From Clostridia bacterium (lineage in GTDB: Bacteria > Bacillota_A > Clostridia > TANB77 > CAG-508), in the NCBI GenBank assembly GCA_017475185.1, contig JAFVGB010000022.1, positions 1 through 64,000 of the forward strand: a DNA stretch of 64,000 nt, read 5' to 3'. The notes beneath the pieces are model-generated. The model saw nothing but the letters and a program-made list of their open reading frames with translations, searched no databases and had not been told where the DNA came from. The position numbers and the translations under genes were made by a program. Positions 24,951 through 33,206 of the stretch are shown here, in pieces; position 1 is the stretch's first letter, and each line of letters begins with the position of its first letter.

Positions 24951-24977
24951 GGAATAGCGTAGGCTATTCCTTTTTTG
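24951..24977 (+). terminator. Intrinsic terminator, probably the original tRNA-Leu terminator
   Basis: GGAATAG pairs with CTATTCC over CGTAGG, followed by TTTTTT. It lies five bases after the distal copy of the tRNA 3' end. Confidence 0.8.
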
Positions 24978-25006
24978 TTGACTATATTTTATGACTATTA
25001 TATAAT
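24978..25006 (+). promoter_or_regulatory. SigA-type promoter of the gene at 25196
   Basis: TTGACT (24978-24983), a 17-base spacer and TATAAT (25001-25006). The roughly 185-base leader that follows shows only a weak CCTATTT/AAATAGG hairpin near 25100. Confidence 0.6.
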
Positions 25007-25195
25007 ATTAGTAATTTGATTATATATTCAACTACGATTTGAACTGTTGCTAATGATAGTAGTAAGAATGATACAAATAGAAAGTATAAGATAAAAATGT
25101 CCTATTTAAAATAGGAATTCAAAAGCAAATTCAGAAGCGGTAGTTATACCAGATATTGCTGAAGTGAAAGAATATAATTTTTGGAGGTAAATAAA

Positions 25196-25816
25196 ATGAT
25201 TTTGAAAGCCACACTATTAATAGCTGCTATTAGCCACATTTTATGTGGAATATCTGATTGCTTATTAAGCTACAGCCCAAAAGGAAAATTAAATCTTAAA
25301 GAAATAAATGATGCTAACAAGATGTCTAATATGTTTAAGGATATGCCTTTGTCATATCCAATGATATCAATTTTGCTAGGAACTTTTGCAATCACAGCAA
25401 TGAGTTTTGGTTATTTTAGTCTTAGTAATTGGATGAATAAATTTATGCATATTTATTCTGTTATTATGTTTATTTCAGCTATATGGTTCCTTATGCCAAT
25501 TGTTACACATCATGTTTTTTGCGGTATAATTGAGTGGATTTATATAAGATTGAACAGAACAAATGAAGTTAGAGAGGCTGTTTTAGAATTCCAAAAGAAA
25601 ACAATTATAACAATGTTTATTGGTTATATGGGATTGCTAACTTTTGCAGTAGTTATGTTCATAGCAATCATAACAGGTCAAACTAATTTGCCTCGCTGGG
25701 CTTGTATTTTTAATACATTACCATTGTTTATAATACTTGCACCAACTAAGTTACCTGCAAAAGGAAATATTGCTGGAGCTATAATGTTTTTAGGATTGTT
25801 TTTTCTCATTTCCTAA
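25196..25816 (+). CDS. Hypothetical polytopic membrane protein (206 aa)
   Basis: The protein has about six hydrophobic helices (roughly 2-20, 56-75, 86-106, 108-122, 142-165, 170-204). The loop between helices 1 and 2 is polar (SYSPKGKLNLKEINDANKMSNMFKDMP). An HILCGISDCLLSY motif in helix 1 and VTHHVFCGIIEW in the middle suggest conserved membrane-embedded residues. It loosely resembles the DUF6796 family, but I am not sure of that. The start ATG 25196 follows TGGAGGTA. It has its own promoter and reads toward the PII-like gene, 81 bases downstream. Confidence 0.78.
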   Translation: MILKATLLIAAISHILCGISDCLLSYSPKGKLNLKEINDANKMSNMFKDMPLSYPMISILLGTFAITAMSFGYFSLSNWMNKFMHIYSVIMFISAIWFLMPIVTHHVFCGIIEWIYIRLNRTNEVREAVLEFQKKTIITMFIGYMGLLTFAVVMFIAIITGQTNLPRWACIFNTLPLFIILAPTKLPAKGNIAGAIMFLGLFFLIS

Positions 25817-25897
25817 AATTTAATAAAGATAGTAAAATGATGGTATTTACAAGCTAAAGAAAAAATATAAGATTAAATAAAAAATGGAGAATGAATT

Positions 25898-26239
25898 ATG
25901 AATATTAATGTTAATAAAGTAAAAATAAGTGTTACTATTCCTGTTGCAAATGTAGATGAAGTAAGAAATGCTATGTGTGAGGTAGGAGCAGGGATTATAG
26001 GAAATTATACTTATTGTTCAATGTCTACAAAATGTATTGGAACTTTTAAACCAAATGAAAATGCTAATCCATATATAGGTGAAAAAAATAAAATTGAATT
26101 TGTAGAAGAAGAAAAATTGGAAGTGATATGTGATATAAGCAAAGTTAAAATTGTTATTTCAAAATTAAGAGAAGTTCATCCGTATGAGGAGCCAGCAATA
26201 GATATTATTCCATTGTTGGATGAAGAATACTTTTATTAG
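25898..26239 (+). CDS. Stand-alone PII/CutA-like domain (YqfO insert domain, COG3323)
   Basis: The 113-aa protein matches the PII-like domain that is inserted in many NIF3/YqfO proteins and also exists alone. It shows KISVTIPVANVDEVRNAMCEVGAGIIGNYTYCSMSTKCIGTFKPN and the terminal signature LREVHPYEEPAIDIIPL. Members may bind a small ligand or metal; the function is not settled. The adjacent genes give no hint. A TGGAGAATG site precedes ATG. Confidence 0.85.
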   Translation: MNINVNKVKISVTIPVANVDEVRNAMCEVGAGIIGNYTYCSMSTKCIGTFKPNENANPYIGEKNKIEFVEEEKLEVICDISKVKIVISKLREVHPYEEPAIDIIPLLDEEYFY

Positions 26240-26281
26240 AAGAAAATATAATAAATTAAAAACATTATGGAGGAAATACCT

Positions 26282-26905
26282 ATGAAGAAAAAAATATTAA
26301 GTTTATTATTAATTATATTTATAATGATAGTGGGATTAGCAGGATGTGGTGTAAATGAAGACGAAGTTGAAGTTGGGCAAGATACAGTTAAGGAAGATGA
26401 AGTTAGTGTATTAAATTCTACTAATGATATAAATTTACGTGATACAGATGGAAAGCAAACCAATTATTTATTTACATATAAAAATCAAGATTTTTCGGCA
26501 AAATATACTAAAGACAATTGGAAGATAAAAGATTCATATAAAATAACTAATAGTAGAGATATTGCATTTATATGTAAGGCGTTGATTGATGTTCATCCAA
26601 TTCATGGAAAAGATATGAAATCATATAGAACTGTTAATGATTTAGTTTATGAATGGCAACAACATAATTTAGCATATAATCTTCTTCCTGATGATAATTC
26701 ATGGAAAAGTCATGCTAAAGATGTTGATTTAGATCCAGCTGACCAGGGAAAAAGTCTTGCTGAAATTTATGAAGCAAGAACAGGAAGTAAACTGGATATA
26801 AATAAATTAAAGAAAATAAAAAATAGTAAAAAGGTACAAACAGTAAAAAATAGTAATATAGTTCAAAAAATCAAAAACAAAGCAAAGAAAATTTTGAATA
26901 ACTAA
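26282..26905 (+). CDS. Putative lipoprotein of unknown function (207 aa)
   Basis: The N-terminus is a lipoprotein signal: MKKKILSLLLIIFIMIVGLAGCG, with lipobox LAGC and modified Cys22. Mature residues 23-50 are acidic. The central part (about 85-160) has a compact conserved-looking block with ICKALIDVHPIHGKDMKSYRTV and VYEWQQHN. The last 35 residues are strongly basic (Lys/Asn-rich repeats of KIKN and VKNS type). The product would be anchored outside the membrane after cleavage by LspA, which is encoded at 15016. No enzyme family is recognised. ATG 26282 follows GGAGGAA. Confidence 0.82.
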   Translation: MKKKILSLLLIIFIMIVGLAGCGVNEDEVEVGQDTVKEDEVSVLNSTNDINLRDTDGKQTNYLFTYKNQDFSAKYTKDNWKIKDSYKITNSRDIAFICKALIDVHPIHGKDMKSYRTVNDLVYEWQQHNLAYNLLPDDNSWKSHAKDVDLDPADQGKSLAEIYEARTGSKLDINKLKKIKNSKKVQTVKNSNIVQKIKNKAKKILNN

Positions 26906-27074
26906 GCAAAATATTGAAAAAATCAAAAAAATAGTATATAATAATCGATAAAATAGGAAAAATAAATTTCATTCCTATTAAATCACTGACTAGTGATAGG
27001 AATATCCTTTAGTCTTTTGATTTTACATCATATAATTATAAGCAATAAAAAGATGATACTTAGGAGGATGTATT

Positions 27075-27653
27075 ATGATTCATACTATGTTTGATAACTG
27101 GGAAGACTTAGAAAGCTCAATAATTAATTGTCAAAAATGCAAATTGTGTGAAAAAAGACTCAACATTGTATTTGGAGATGGCAATAAACAAGCAGATGTA
27201 ATGTTTATTGGTGAAGGACCTGGTGCAGATGAAGATGAACAGGGAATACCTTTCGTTGGAAAGGCTGGAAAACTTATGAATAATGCGTTTACTGGTGTTG
27301 GCATAAATAGAGAAAATGTTTATATAGCTAATATCGTAAAATGTAGACCACCTGCTAACAGAAATCCACATGATGATGAATCAAGCGCTTGTTTAGATTA
27401 TTTGAGAAATCAAGTGGTTTTAGTTAAGCCAAAAATAATAGTACTTTTAGGAAGTGTAGCATTAAAAAATATTTTGGGAAAAGAATTCGGTATTACTTCT
27501 GCAAGAGGTAAATGGATTGAAAAAAAAGGAATTTTATATATGCCAACATGGCATCCTGCTGCTCTTCTGAGAGATGAAAATAAAAAAGTTGAATTTTGGA
27601 ATGATTTAACTTTAATAAAAGAAAAGGCTGAAGAAAACAATTTATTAATTTAA
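27075..27653 (+). CDS. Family 4 uracil-DNA glycosylase
   Basis: This Fe-S enzyme removes uracil from DNA to start base excision repair. The family 4 pattern is plain. The N-terminal cysteine pair is in CQKCKLC (about 19-25), motif 1 is [30 protein letters not shown] (about 95-104) contributes a cluster cysteine, and the C-terminal [10 protein letters not shown] carries the catalytic histidine motif. The 192-aa length is usual. An AGGAGG site lies six bases upstream of ATG. The 170 bases before it include a hairpin ATTCCTA/TAGGAAT (26972-27003) of unknown role. Confidence 0.95.
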   Translation: MIHTMFDNWEDLESSIINCQKCKLCEKRLNIVFGDGNKQADVMFIGEGPGADEDEQGIPFVGKAGKLMNNAFTGVGINRENVYIANIVKCRPPANRNPHDDESSACLDYLRNQVVLVKPKIIVLLGSVALKNILGKEFGITSARGKWIEKKGILYMPTWHPAALLRDENKKVEFWNDLTLIKEKAEENNLLI

Positions 27654-27666
27654 TAAATATTTTATT

Positions 27667-27713
27667 ACAAGTTTCGAATTTTAATTAAACATTTAATTCG
27701 GAACTTGTTTCTT
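27667..27713 (+). terminator. Intrinsic terminator after the glycosylase gene
   Basis: ACAAGTTTCGAATT pairs imperfectly with AATTCGGAACTTGT and ends in TTTCTTTTC. Confidence 0.65.
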
Positions 27714-27805
27714 TTCTGAAAATTACTTCATTAAATTGGAAATAATCATTGAAAAAAATATAACCAAATGATAATATTGTATAAAGAAAATATGAAAGGA
27801 AGTAT

Positions 27806-28042
27806 ATGATGTTATTTAATAAAAAAGAAATAAATAAAAAAGTTAAAATTGGCGGTATGAGTTGTGAACATTGTAAATTAAGAGTTGAAAATGCTTTGAA
27901 TAATTTAAATGAGGTTAAAAGTGTAAATGTAGATTTAGAGAATAAAATTGCAAATATTAAATTAAAAAAAGATATAAGTGAAGATATTATAAAAAATATT
28001 ATTGATGATTTAGGTTTTACTTTTGAAGGGGTAGAAGAATAA
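27806..28042 (+). CDS. Heavy-metal-associated (HMA) domain protein, CopZ-like
   Basis: The 78-aa protein is a single HMA ferredoxin-like fold. Its metal-binding loop is IGGMSCEHCKLRVENAL (GMxCxxC, about 17-33), followed by VKSVNVDLENKIANIKL. Such proteins chaperone Cu(I) or related soft metals to transport ATPases. No copper ATPase or CsoR is close; the P-type ATPase at 51279 is of the Ca2+ type. A few extra N-terminal residues precede the usual start. It lies just upstream of the CCA-adding gene. Confidence 0.9.
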   Translation: MMLFNKKEINKKVKIGGMSCEHCKLRVENALNNLNEVKSVNVDLENKIANIKLKKDISEDIIKNIIDDLGFTFEGVEE

Positions 28043-28083
28043 CATTAAAGCTTTAAATGCAATAAAAGGTGGTGAATGTCAGC

Positions 28084-29322
28084 TTGAATAAAAATATTAA
28101 AGAGATTGCAGAAATAATAAAGGATAATGGTGGAGTTTTATATCTAGTAGGTGGTGCTGTTAGAGATCAATTATTGGGAATAAAAAGTAGTGATGAAGAT
28201 TATTGTGTAGTTGGTTTGTCACATAAAGAATTTTTGCAGTTATTTCCCGAAGCATTTTGTAGAGGTAAGTCATTTGAAGTATTTGATATGTATGGAAAAG
28301 AGTTTGCTTTAGCAAGAACTGAAAGAAAAAAAGGTATTGGTCATAAAGAATTCGAAATTACAGTTGATAAAAACATAACAATATATGATGATTTAAAAAG
28401 GCGAGATTTAACAATCAATTCAATTGCCAAAAATGTATTAACAGAAGAAATAATTGATCCTTTTAATGGTAAAAATGATTTAAAACAAGGTATAATAAAG
28501 GCTACTTCAGAGAGCTTTATAGAAGATCCATTAAGAGTGTATAGAGCTGCAAGGTTTGCAAGTAAATTTAATTTCACTGTTGAAGAAAATACAATAAAAT
28601 TAATGAAGTCTTTAAGAAAAGAATTGTTAGCATTATCTGAGGAAAGAGTTTTTGATGAAATGAGAAAAGCACTATCTTGTGATAAACCATCAGTTTTTTT
28701 TAATACTTTAAAAGAAGCGGATGTTTTAGATGTCCATTTTATTGAAATCTACAAATTGATTGGAGCTTTACAACCGGAAAAATATCATCCAGAAGGAGAT
28801 GCATATAATCATACAATGCTTGCTTTAGATATGTGTGCAACAATTACAAATGATGAAAAAATAAGATTTGCTACACTAGTTCATGATTTAGGAAAAGGAG
28901 TGACACCAAAGGAATTATATCCACACCATTATGGACATGATGAAAATGGTGTTAAAGAGGTTGCAAATTTTGCTAAAAGACTGAAAATGCCTAACGATTG
29001 GACTGCTTATGGAAAGGTAGCTGCTAAAGAGCATATGAAGGGTGGAATTTTTTATAAAATGACACCTAAAAAACAGGTTGATTTTATAGAAAGAGTTTAT
29101 AATACAAAACTGGGATTGGATGGATTAGAAATAGTAGTTGAATCAGATAGAAATTGTAGAGGAACGAATGCAGATAAAGTTAAATTCGCAAAAATAGGAA
29201 ATGAAATTATGACTGAGATAAATGGGGATTTAATAAAGGAAAAATTCGGCTTAGAAGAAGGAATAAAATTAAAACAAAAGCTTCATGAACAAAGAGTAGA
29301 ATTAATAAAAAACAAAATTTGA
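28084..29322 (+). CDS. cca: CCA tRNA nucleotidyltransferase with HD domain
   Basis: This class II nucleotidyltransferase adds or repairs tRNA 3' CCA. The head domain has LVGGAVRDQLLG and SDEDYCVVG (metal-binding D-x-D equivalent), with RRDLTINSIAKN, DPFNG and EDPLRVYRAARFASKF in order. A C-terminal HD domain (about 235-330) shows NHTMLALDM and VHDLGKG, as in the E. coli-type enzyme. I place the start at TTG 28084, ten bases after AAAGGTGG. An in-frame GTG at 28069-28074 overlaps that site. The length is 413 aa. A dispersed repeat follows immediately. Confidence 0.93.
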   Translation: MNKNIKEIAEIIKDNGGVLYLVGGAVRDQLLGIKSSDEDYCVVGLSHKEFLQLFPEAFCRGKSFEVFDMYGKEFALARTERKKGIGHKEFEITVDKNITIYDDLKRRDLTINSIAKNVLTEEIIDPFNGKNDLKQGIIKATSESFIEDPLRVYRAARFASKFNFTVEENTIKLMKSLRKELLALSEERVFDEMRKALSCDKPSVFFNTLKEADVLDVHFIEIYKLIGALQPEKYHPEGDAYNHTMLALDMCATITNDEKIRFATLVHDLGKGVTPKELYPHHYGHDENGVKEVANFAKRLKMPNDWTAYGKVAAKEHMKGGIFYKMTPKKQVDFIERVYNTKLGLDGLEIVVESDRNCRGTNADKVKFAKIGNEIMTEINGDLIKEKFGLEEGIKLKQKLHEQRVELIKNKI

Positions 29323-29377
29323 AACATTTGGGGACGGTCTTTTTTTGTTTCATTTTTGAAACATCGGGGGGACGGTC
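29321..29377 (+). repeat. Dispersed GGGACGGTC element, two units
   Basis: Two units lie in tandem: GAAACATTTGGGGACGGTC and GAAACATCGGGGGGACGGTC, joined by a GTTTCA-TTTT-TGAAAC hairpin. It is the reverse-complement orientation of the element at 33121-33194. It starts at the cca stop codon. Confidence 0.75.
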
Positions 29378-29441
29378 ATAAGAATTTATAGTAATGTTGC
29401 AAGATTGTAAAAATGTTGCAATCATTATTAATTTAAAAAAT

Positions 29442-29470
29442 TTGACTTTTTTTGAAAATTATTGTATTAT
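29442..29470 (+). promoter_or_regulatory. SigA-type promoter of minD-minE
   Basis: TTGACT (29442-29447), a 17-base spacer and TATTAT (29465-29470), 58 bases before minD. Confidence 0.6.
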
Positions 29471-29528
29471 AAAAAGGTAACTTTTGATATATAACTATTT
29501 ATAAAATAGTATTAGGAGGAATAATAAA

Positions 29529-30323
29529 ATGGGAGAAGTTATTGTTATAACATCAGGAAAAGGTGGAGTTGGTAAAACAACTACAACAGCAAATTTAGGA
29601 TCAGCTCTTGCATTATGTGGTAAAAAAGTTGTATTAGTTGATACAGATATTGGACTAAGAAACCTAGATGTAGTAATGGGATTAGAAAACAGAATAGTAT
29701 ATGATATAGTAGATGTAGTTGAAGAAAAATGCAAATTAAGACAAGCTCTAATAAAAGATAAACGTTTTGAAGACTTGTTTTTACTTCCAGCTGCTCAAAC
29801 TAGAGATAAAAGTGCTGTAAATGAAGAACAAATGAAAGCTTTAACAAGCAAATTAAAAGAAGAATTTGATTATATTATAGTTGACTGTCCAGCTGGAATA
29901 GAACAAGGTTTTAAAAATGCAATTGCTGGTGCTGATAGAGCAATTGTTGTTACAACAGCAGAAATTTCTTCTATTAGAGATGCTGATAGAATAATAGGAT
30001 TATTAGAAGCAGCAGAAATAAAAAATCCAGAATTAGTAATTAATAGATTAAGACCAAGTATGGTTAAAAGAGGAGAAATGATGGATGTAGAAGATATTGT
30101 AGATTTATTATCTATTGAGTTAATAGGTGTAGTTCCAGATGATGAATACATAATAACTCAAACTAATAAAGGTGAACCAGCAGTATCAAATAGAAAAGCT
30201 CCTTCTGGAAAATGTTATATGGAAATTGCTAGAAGAATATTAGGTGAAAATTTAGATGTAACTATTCCTGGTAGAGATGAGGGATTTTTCTCTAAAATAA
30301 TAGGAGTTTTTAGAAGAAAATAA
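29529..30323 (+). CDS. minD: Septum-site determining ATPase MinD
   Basis: MinD is a ParA-like ATPase that dimerises on the membrane and, with MinC, blocks polar division. It has the deviant Walker A KGGVGKTTTTANLG (about 11-24), VLVDTDIGLRNLDVVMGLE (about 37-57) and DYIIVDCPAGIEQGF. The C-terminal amphipathic membrane-targeting helix ends in FFSKIIGVFRRK. The 264-aa length is typical. An AGGAGGAA site precedes ATG. minE follows after 25 bases. minC is not in the window. Confidence 0.96.
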   Translation: MGEVIVITSGKGGVGKTTTTANLGSALALCGKKVVLVDTDIGLRNLDVVMGLENRIVYDIVDVVEEKCKLRQALIKDKRFEDLFLLPAAQTRDKSAVNEEQMKALTSKLKEEFDYIIVDCPAGIEQGFKNAIAGADRAIVVTTAEISSIRDADRIIGLLEAAEIKNPELVINRLRPSMVKRGEMMDVEDIVDLLSIELIGVVPDDEYIITQTNKGEPAVSNRKAPSGKCYMEIARRILGENLDVTIPGRDEGFFSKIIGVFRRK

Positions 30324-30348
30324 TTACTGATATTTTGGAGGGATAATA

Positions 30349-30882
30349 ATGTTAGAAAATTTTACAACTTTATTTAAAAAAGTGGGAAAAAAAGAACAAA
30401 CTGATAAATCTAAAAATGCAGCCAAAGAAAGATTACATTTAGTTTTAATGCAAGATAGAGCAAATGTTTCAGCTGATTTCCTTGAAATGATGAAAATGGA
30501 AATTGTTGATGTTATAAAAAAATATATTGATGTTGATGAAACAGATATGGATGTAAAATTAGAAAATAGAGTAAATGATGATGGAACATCAGGTGCTCCA
30601 GCTTTATATGCCAATATTCCAATAGTTGGTATAAATGAAGAAAAGAAAAAAGAAAGCGTTGAAATAGGAAAAGCAAAACAAGCTGAAGAAATTATAGAAA
30701 ATAAAGAGAATGATGACACAAAAAAAGAAGAAACAGTAAAAAAGACAACAGTAAAAAAATCAGTGTCTACAAAAAAATCAGTTTCTGCAAAAAAGTCAAC
30801 AACTAAAGCAACATCATCTAAAACAAGGAAAAGTGTAAAATCTGATACAAATAAAACTGAAAAAGAAACAAAAAAGCAATAA
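30349..30882 (+). CDS. minE: MinE with long lysine-rich C-terminal extension
   Basis: MinE stimulates MinD ATPase and gives the Min system its topological specificity. The first 95 residues are canonical: LENFTTLFKK (membrane/MinD-contact segment), AAKERLHLVLMQDRANVSADFLEMMKMEIVDVIKKYIDVDE and MDVKLENR. Typical MinE ends at about 85-95 aa. This one runs to 177 aa. Residues 105-125 are acidic, and residues 125-177 are Lys/Ser/Thr-rich with SxKKS-like repeats (TVKKSVSTKKSVSAKKS), a histone-H1-like composition. There is no frameshift and codon use is even across the junction. GGAGG precedes ATG 30349, and a terminator follows. Confidence 0.93.
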   Translation: MLENFTTLFKKVGKKEQTDKSKNAAKERLHLVLMQDRANVSADFLEMMKMEIVDVIKKYIDVDETDMDVKLENRVNDDGTSGAPALYANIPIVGINEEKKKESVEIGKAKQAEEIIENKENDDTKKEETVKKTTVKKSVSTKKSVSAKKSTTKATSSKTRKSVKSDTNKTEKETKKQ

Positions 30883-30888
30883 GAAAAA

Positions 30889-30925
30889 AGAATAGAAGAT
30901 GTAAAAATCTTCTATTTATTTTTTA
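30889..30925 (+). terminator. Intrinsic terminator after minE
   Basis: AATAGAAGA pairs with TCTTCTATT and is followed by TATTTTTTAG. Confidence 0.75.
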
Positions 30926-30991
30926 GTCTGGTTTCTTTTTCTCGGATAATAGGGTATAATAGTAAAAAAATTATTTATGAGGAGAATAAAT

Positions 30992-32098
30992 TTGAATAAA
31001 AGAATTTTGAAAAATATAGAATGGTCTATTTTAATATGTGTTGTTATTTTAATTGCTATAGGATGTATTGCATTGTATTCTGCAACTCAAAGTACAGAAC
31101 ATGATGAATTGATAAAACAGTTGATATGGTTAGGAATAAGTATACCAATTGTAATTGCTATAATCTCAATTGATTATGAATTGATTTTAAAAGCAGCACC
31201 TTGGGGATATGGAATAATGCTAATTTTATTAGTAGCAGTATTATTTACACAGCCGATAAATGGTGCAACGAGTTGGTTTATAATTGGATCTTTTTCGCTT
31301 CAACCTGCAGAATTTACGAAGATATTTGTTATTTTGGTACTCGCTTTAGTGATTTCTAAAGTTCAAGAAAATGGTAAAAGAGAAATAAGCAAACCGTTAA
31401 AATTATGTTTATGTTTATTGGTAACAGCTATTCCTGTATTATTAATTATTAGACAACCAGATTATGGAACGGCAATAGCTTTTGTTATAGCTACTATTTT
31501 TATGTTATATGCAGCTGGAATTGATAAAAAATATATACTGATTTCTTTAGTATTAACAGCAATAATCTTACCAGTAATGTATTTTTATGTATTACCAGAT
31601 CACGCAAAAACTAGAATAGATGTATTTTTAAATCCGGATTTAGACCCAAGAGGTACAGGATATAATATAATACAATCAAAATTAGCAATTGGCTCAGGAC
31701 AATTATTAGGAATGGGTGTAACTCAAGGAAATCAAACGCAATTAGGATATTTATATCCTAAAACTACTGATTTTATTTTTTCTGTTATAGGTGAAGAAAT
31801 GGGATTTGTAATTGCAGGACTAGTTATTGTTTTATATGTTGTTTTGATTACTAAAACAATATATATTGCAAAAACTGCAAAAGATGATAAAGGGTCATAT
31901 GTTGCAATAGGTGTAGCTGGAATTTTTGTATTTCATATGGTAGAAAATATTGGTATGACAATGGGATTATTGCCTATAACAGGAGTTCCACTTCCTTTCG
32001 TAAGTTATGGTGGAAGTTCGCTTTTAACTAATTTAATTTTAATTGGATTAGTTCTTAATATTAGTGGCAGAAGAAAAAAATCGCTATTTATTGAGTAG
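30992..32098 (+). CDS. rodA: RodA/FtsW family SEDS glycosyltransferase, probably RodA
   Basis: SEDS proteins polymerise lipid II into glycan strands together with a class B PBP. The 368-aa protein has ten membrane helices. Family motifs include LIAIGCIALYSAT, a large periplasmic loop with LNPDLDPRGTGYNIIQSKLAIGSGQLLGMG, DFIFSVIGEEMGF, and the final PLPFVSYGGSSLLTNLILIGLVLNI. The position downstream of minD-minE is the common rodA location, so I favour RodA over FtsW. The start is TTG 30992, seven bases after GAGGAG. An upstream ATG at 30977 overlaps this ribosome binding site. Confidence 0.93.
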   Translation: MNKRILKNIEWSILICVVILIAIGCIALYSATQSTEHDELIKQLIWLGISIPIVIAIISIDYELILKAAPWGYGIMLILLVAVLFTQPINGATSWFIIGSFSLQPAEFTKIFVILVLALVISKVQENGKREISKPLKLCLCLLVTAIPVLLIIRQPDYGTAIAFVIATIFMLYAAGIDKKYILISLVLTAIILPVMYFYVLPDHAKTRIDVFLNPDLDPRGTGYNIIQSKLAIGSGQLLGMGVTQGNQTQLGYLYPKTTDFIFSVIGEEMGFVIAGLVIVLYVVLITKTIYIAKTAKDDKGSYVAIGVAGIFVFHMVENIGMTMGLLPITGVPLPFVSYGGSSLLTNLILIGLVLNISGRRKKSLFIE

Positions 32099-32108
32099 GA
32101 GAAGATAA

Positions 32109-33077
32109 ATGAATGATTATATAAAAAAATTAAAGATAGGAAATGTAGAATTAAATAATAATGTTTTACTGGCACCAATGGCAGGACTTACAGATAGAGC
32201 TTTTAGAACTGTTTGTGAAGAATTTGAACCAGGTTTAGTTTGTACAGAAATGGTAAGTGCAAAAGGTCTTTATTATGATGATAAAAAAACTGATTTATTA
32301 TTAAATATGGAAGGTGAAAAAAGACCTATAGCTGCACAAATTTTTGGAAATGATGTTGAGGCAATGAAATATGCTGCAACATATGTTAGTAAAATCGCTG
32401 ATATAGTTGATATCAATATGGGATGCCCTGCTCCTAAAGTAGTAAAAAATGGTGATGGAAGCAAACTCTTACTAAATCTACCTTTAGTAGAAGAAATAGT
32501 AAAGGTAGTTGTTGAAGCATCATCTGTACCTGTTACTGTAAAAATAAGAAAAGGCTGGGATTCAAACAATATTGTTGCAGTAGAAGCTGCTAAAATCATT
32601 GAAAAAGCGGGAGCATCTGCAATAACTATTCATGGAAGAACAAGAGCTGAATTTTATTCTGGAATTGCTGATTGGGATATAATAAAACAAGTTAAAGAAA
32701 GTGTTAAAATACCTGTAATAGGTAATGGAGATATAAAATCGGCAGAGGATGCAAAAAGAATGTTTGAATATACTGGCGTAGATGGAATAATGATTGGAAG
32801 GGCATGTTTAGGAAATCCATGGATATTTAAAGAAATAATTTATGGAAGTGATGATTCAGAGATATCTAATGAAGAAAAGTTAAGGGTTATATTGAAACAT
32901 ATAGACTTATCAGTTAAAGAAAAGGGAGAAAAAACAGCTGTTAGGGAAATGAGAAAACATATTAGTTGGTACATAAAAAATTGCAGAGAAGCTTCAAAAT
33001 TTAGAGAAACTGTAAATAAAATTGAAAACAGACAAGAATTAGAAGCATGTTTAAAAGAATATTTTAATACTTTATGA
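32109..33077 (+). CDS. dusB: tRNA-dihydrouridine synthase (DusB family)
   Basis: This FMN enzyme reduces uridines in tRNA. The TIM-barrel pattern is complete: VLLAPMAGLTDRAFRTVCEEF at the N-terminus, PIAAQIFGND, DINMGCPAPKVVKNGDGSKLL with the catalytic cysteine, and VKIRKGWD. AITIHGRTRAEFYSG, VIGNGDIKS and GIMIGRACLGNPWIF follow. The 322-aa length is standard. The start is ten bases after the rodA stop, with a TAGGAGAAG site overlapping the end of rodA. Confidence 0.96.
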   Translation: MNDYIKKLKIGNVELNNNVLLAPMAGLTDRAFRTVCEEFEPGLVCTEMVSAKGLYYDDKKTDLLLNMEGEKRPIAAQIFGNDVEAMKYAATYVSKIADIVDINMGCPAPKVVKNGDGSKLLLNLPLVEEIVKVVVEASSVPVTVKIRKGWDSNNIVAVEAAKIIEKAGASAITIHGRTRAEFYSGIADWDIIKQVKESVKIPVIGNGDIKSAEDAKRMFEYTGVDGIMIGRACLGNPWIFKEIIYGSDDSEISNEEKLRVILKHIDLSVKEKGEKTAVREMRKHISWYIKNCREASKFRETVNKIENRQELEACLKEYFNTL

Positions 33078-33089
33078 ATATGATTGAGA

Positions 33090-33117
33090 AGAATAGATTT
33101 TTATCTATTCTTTTTTT
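33090..33117 (+). terminator. Intrinsic terminator after dusB
   Basis: AGAATAGA pairs with TCTATTCT over TTTTTA, followed by seven T residues. Confidence 0.85.
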
Positions 33118-33120
33118 GAT

Positions 33121-33194
33121 TGAAACAAAAGAAGACCGTCCCCTAAATGTTTCAAAAATGAAACAAAAAAAGACCGTCCAAAAATGTTTCAAAA
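33121..33194 (+). repeat. Dispersed GACCGTCC element, two tandem units
   Basis: Two units of about 37 bp each have the form TGAAAC - A-rich - GACCGTCC - GTTTCA, so each is closed by a 6-bp inverted repeat. The second unit merges into AAAAGGAGG, the ribosome binding site of the next gene. Confidence 0.8.
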
Positions 33195-33206
33195 GGAGGT
33201 AGGATA

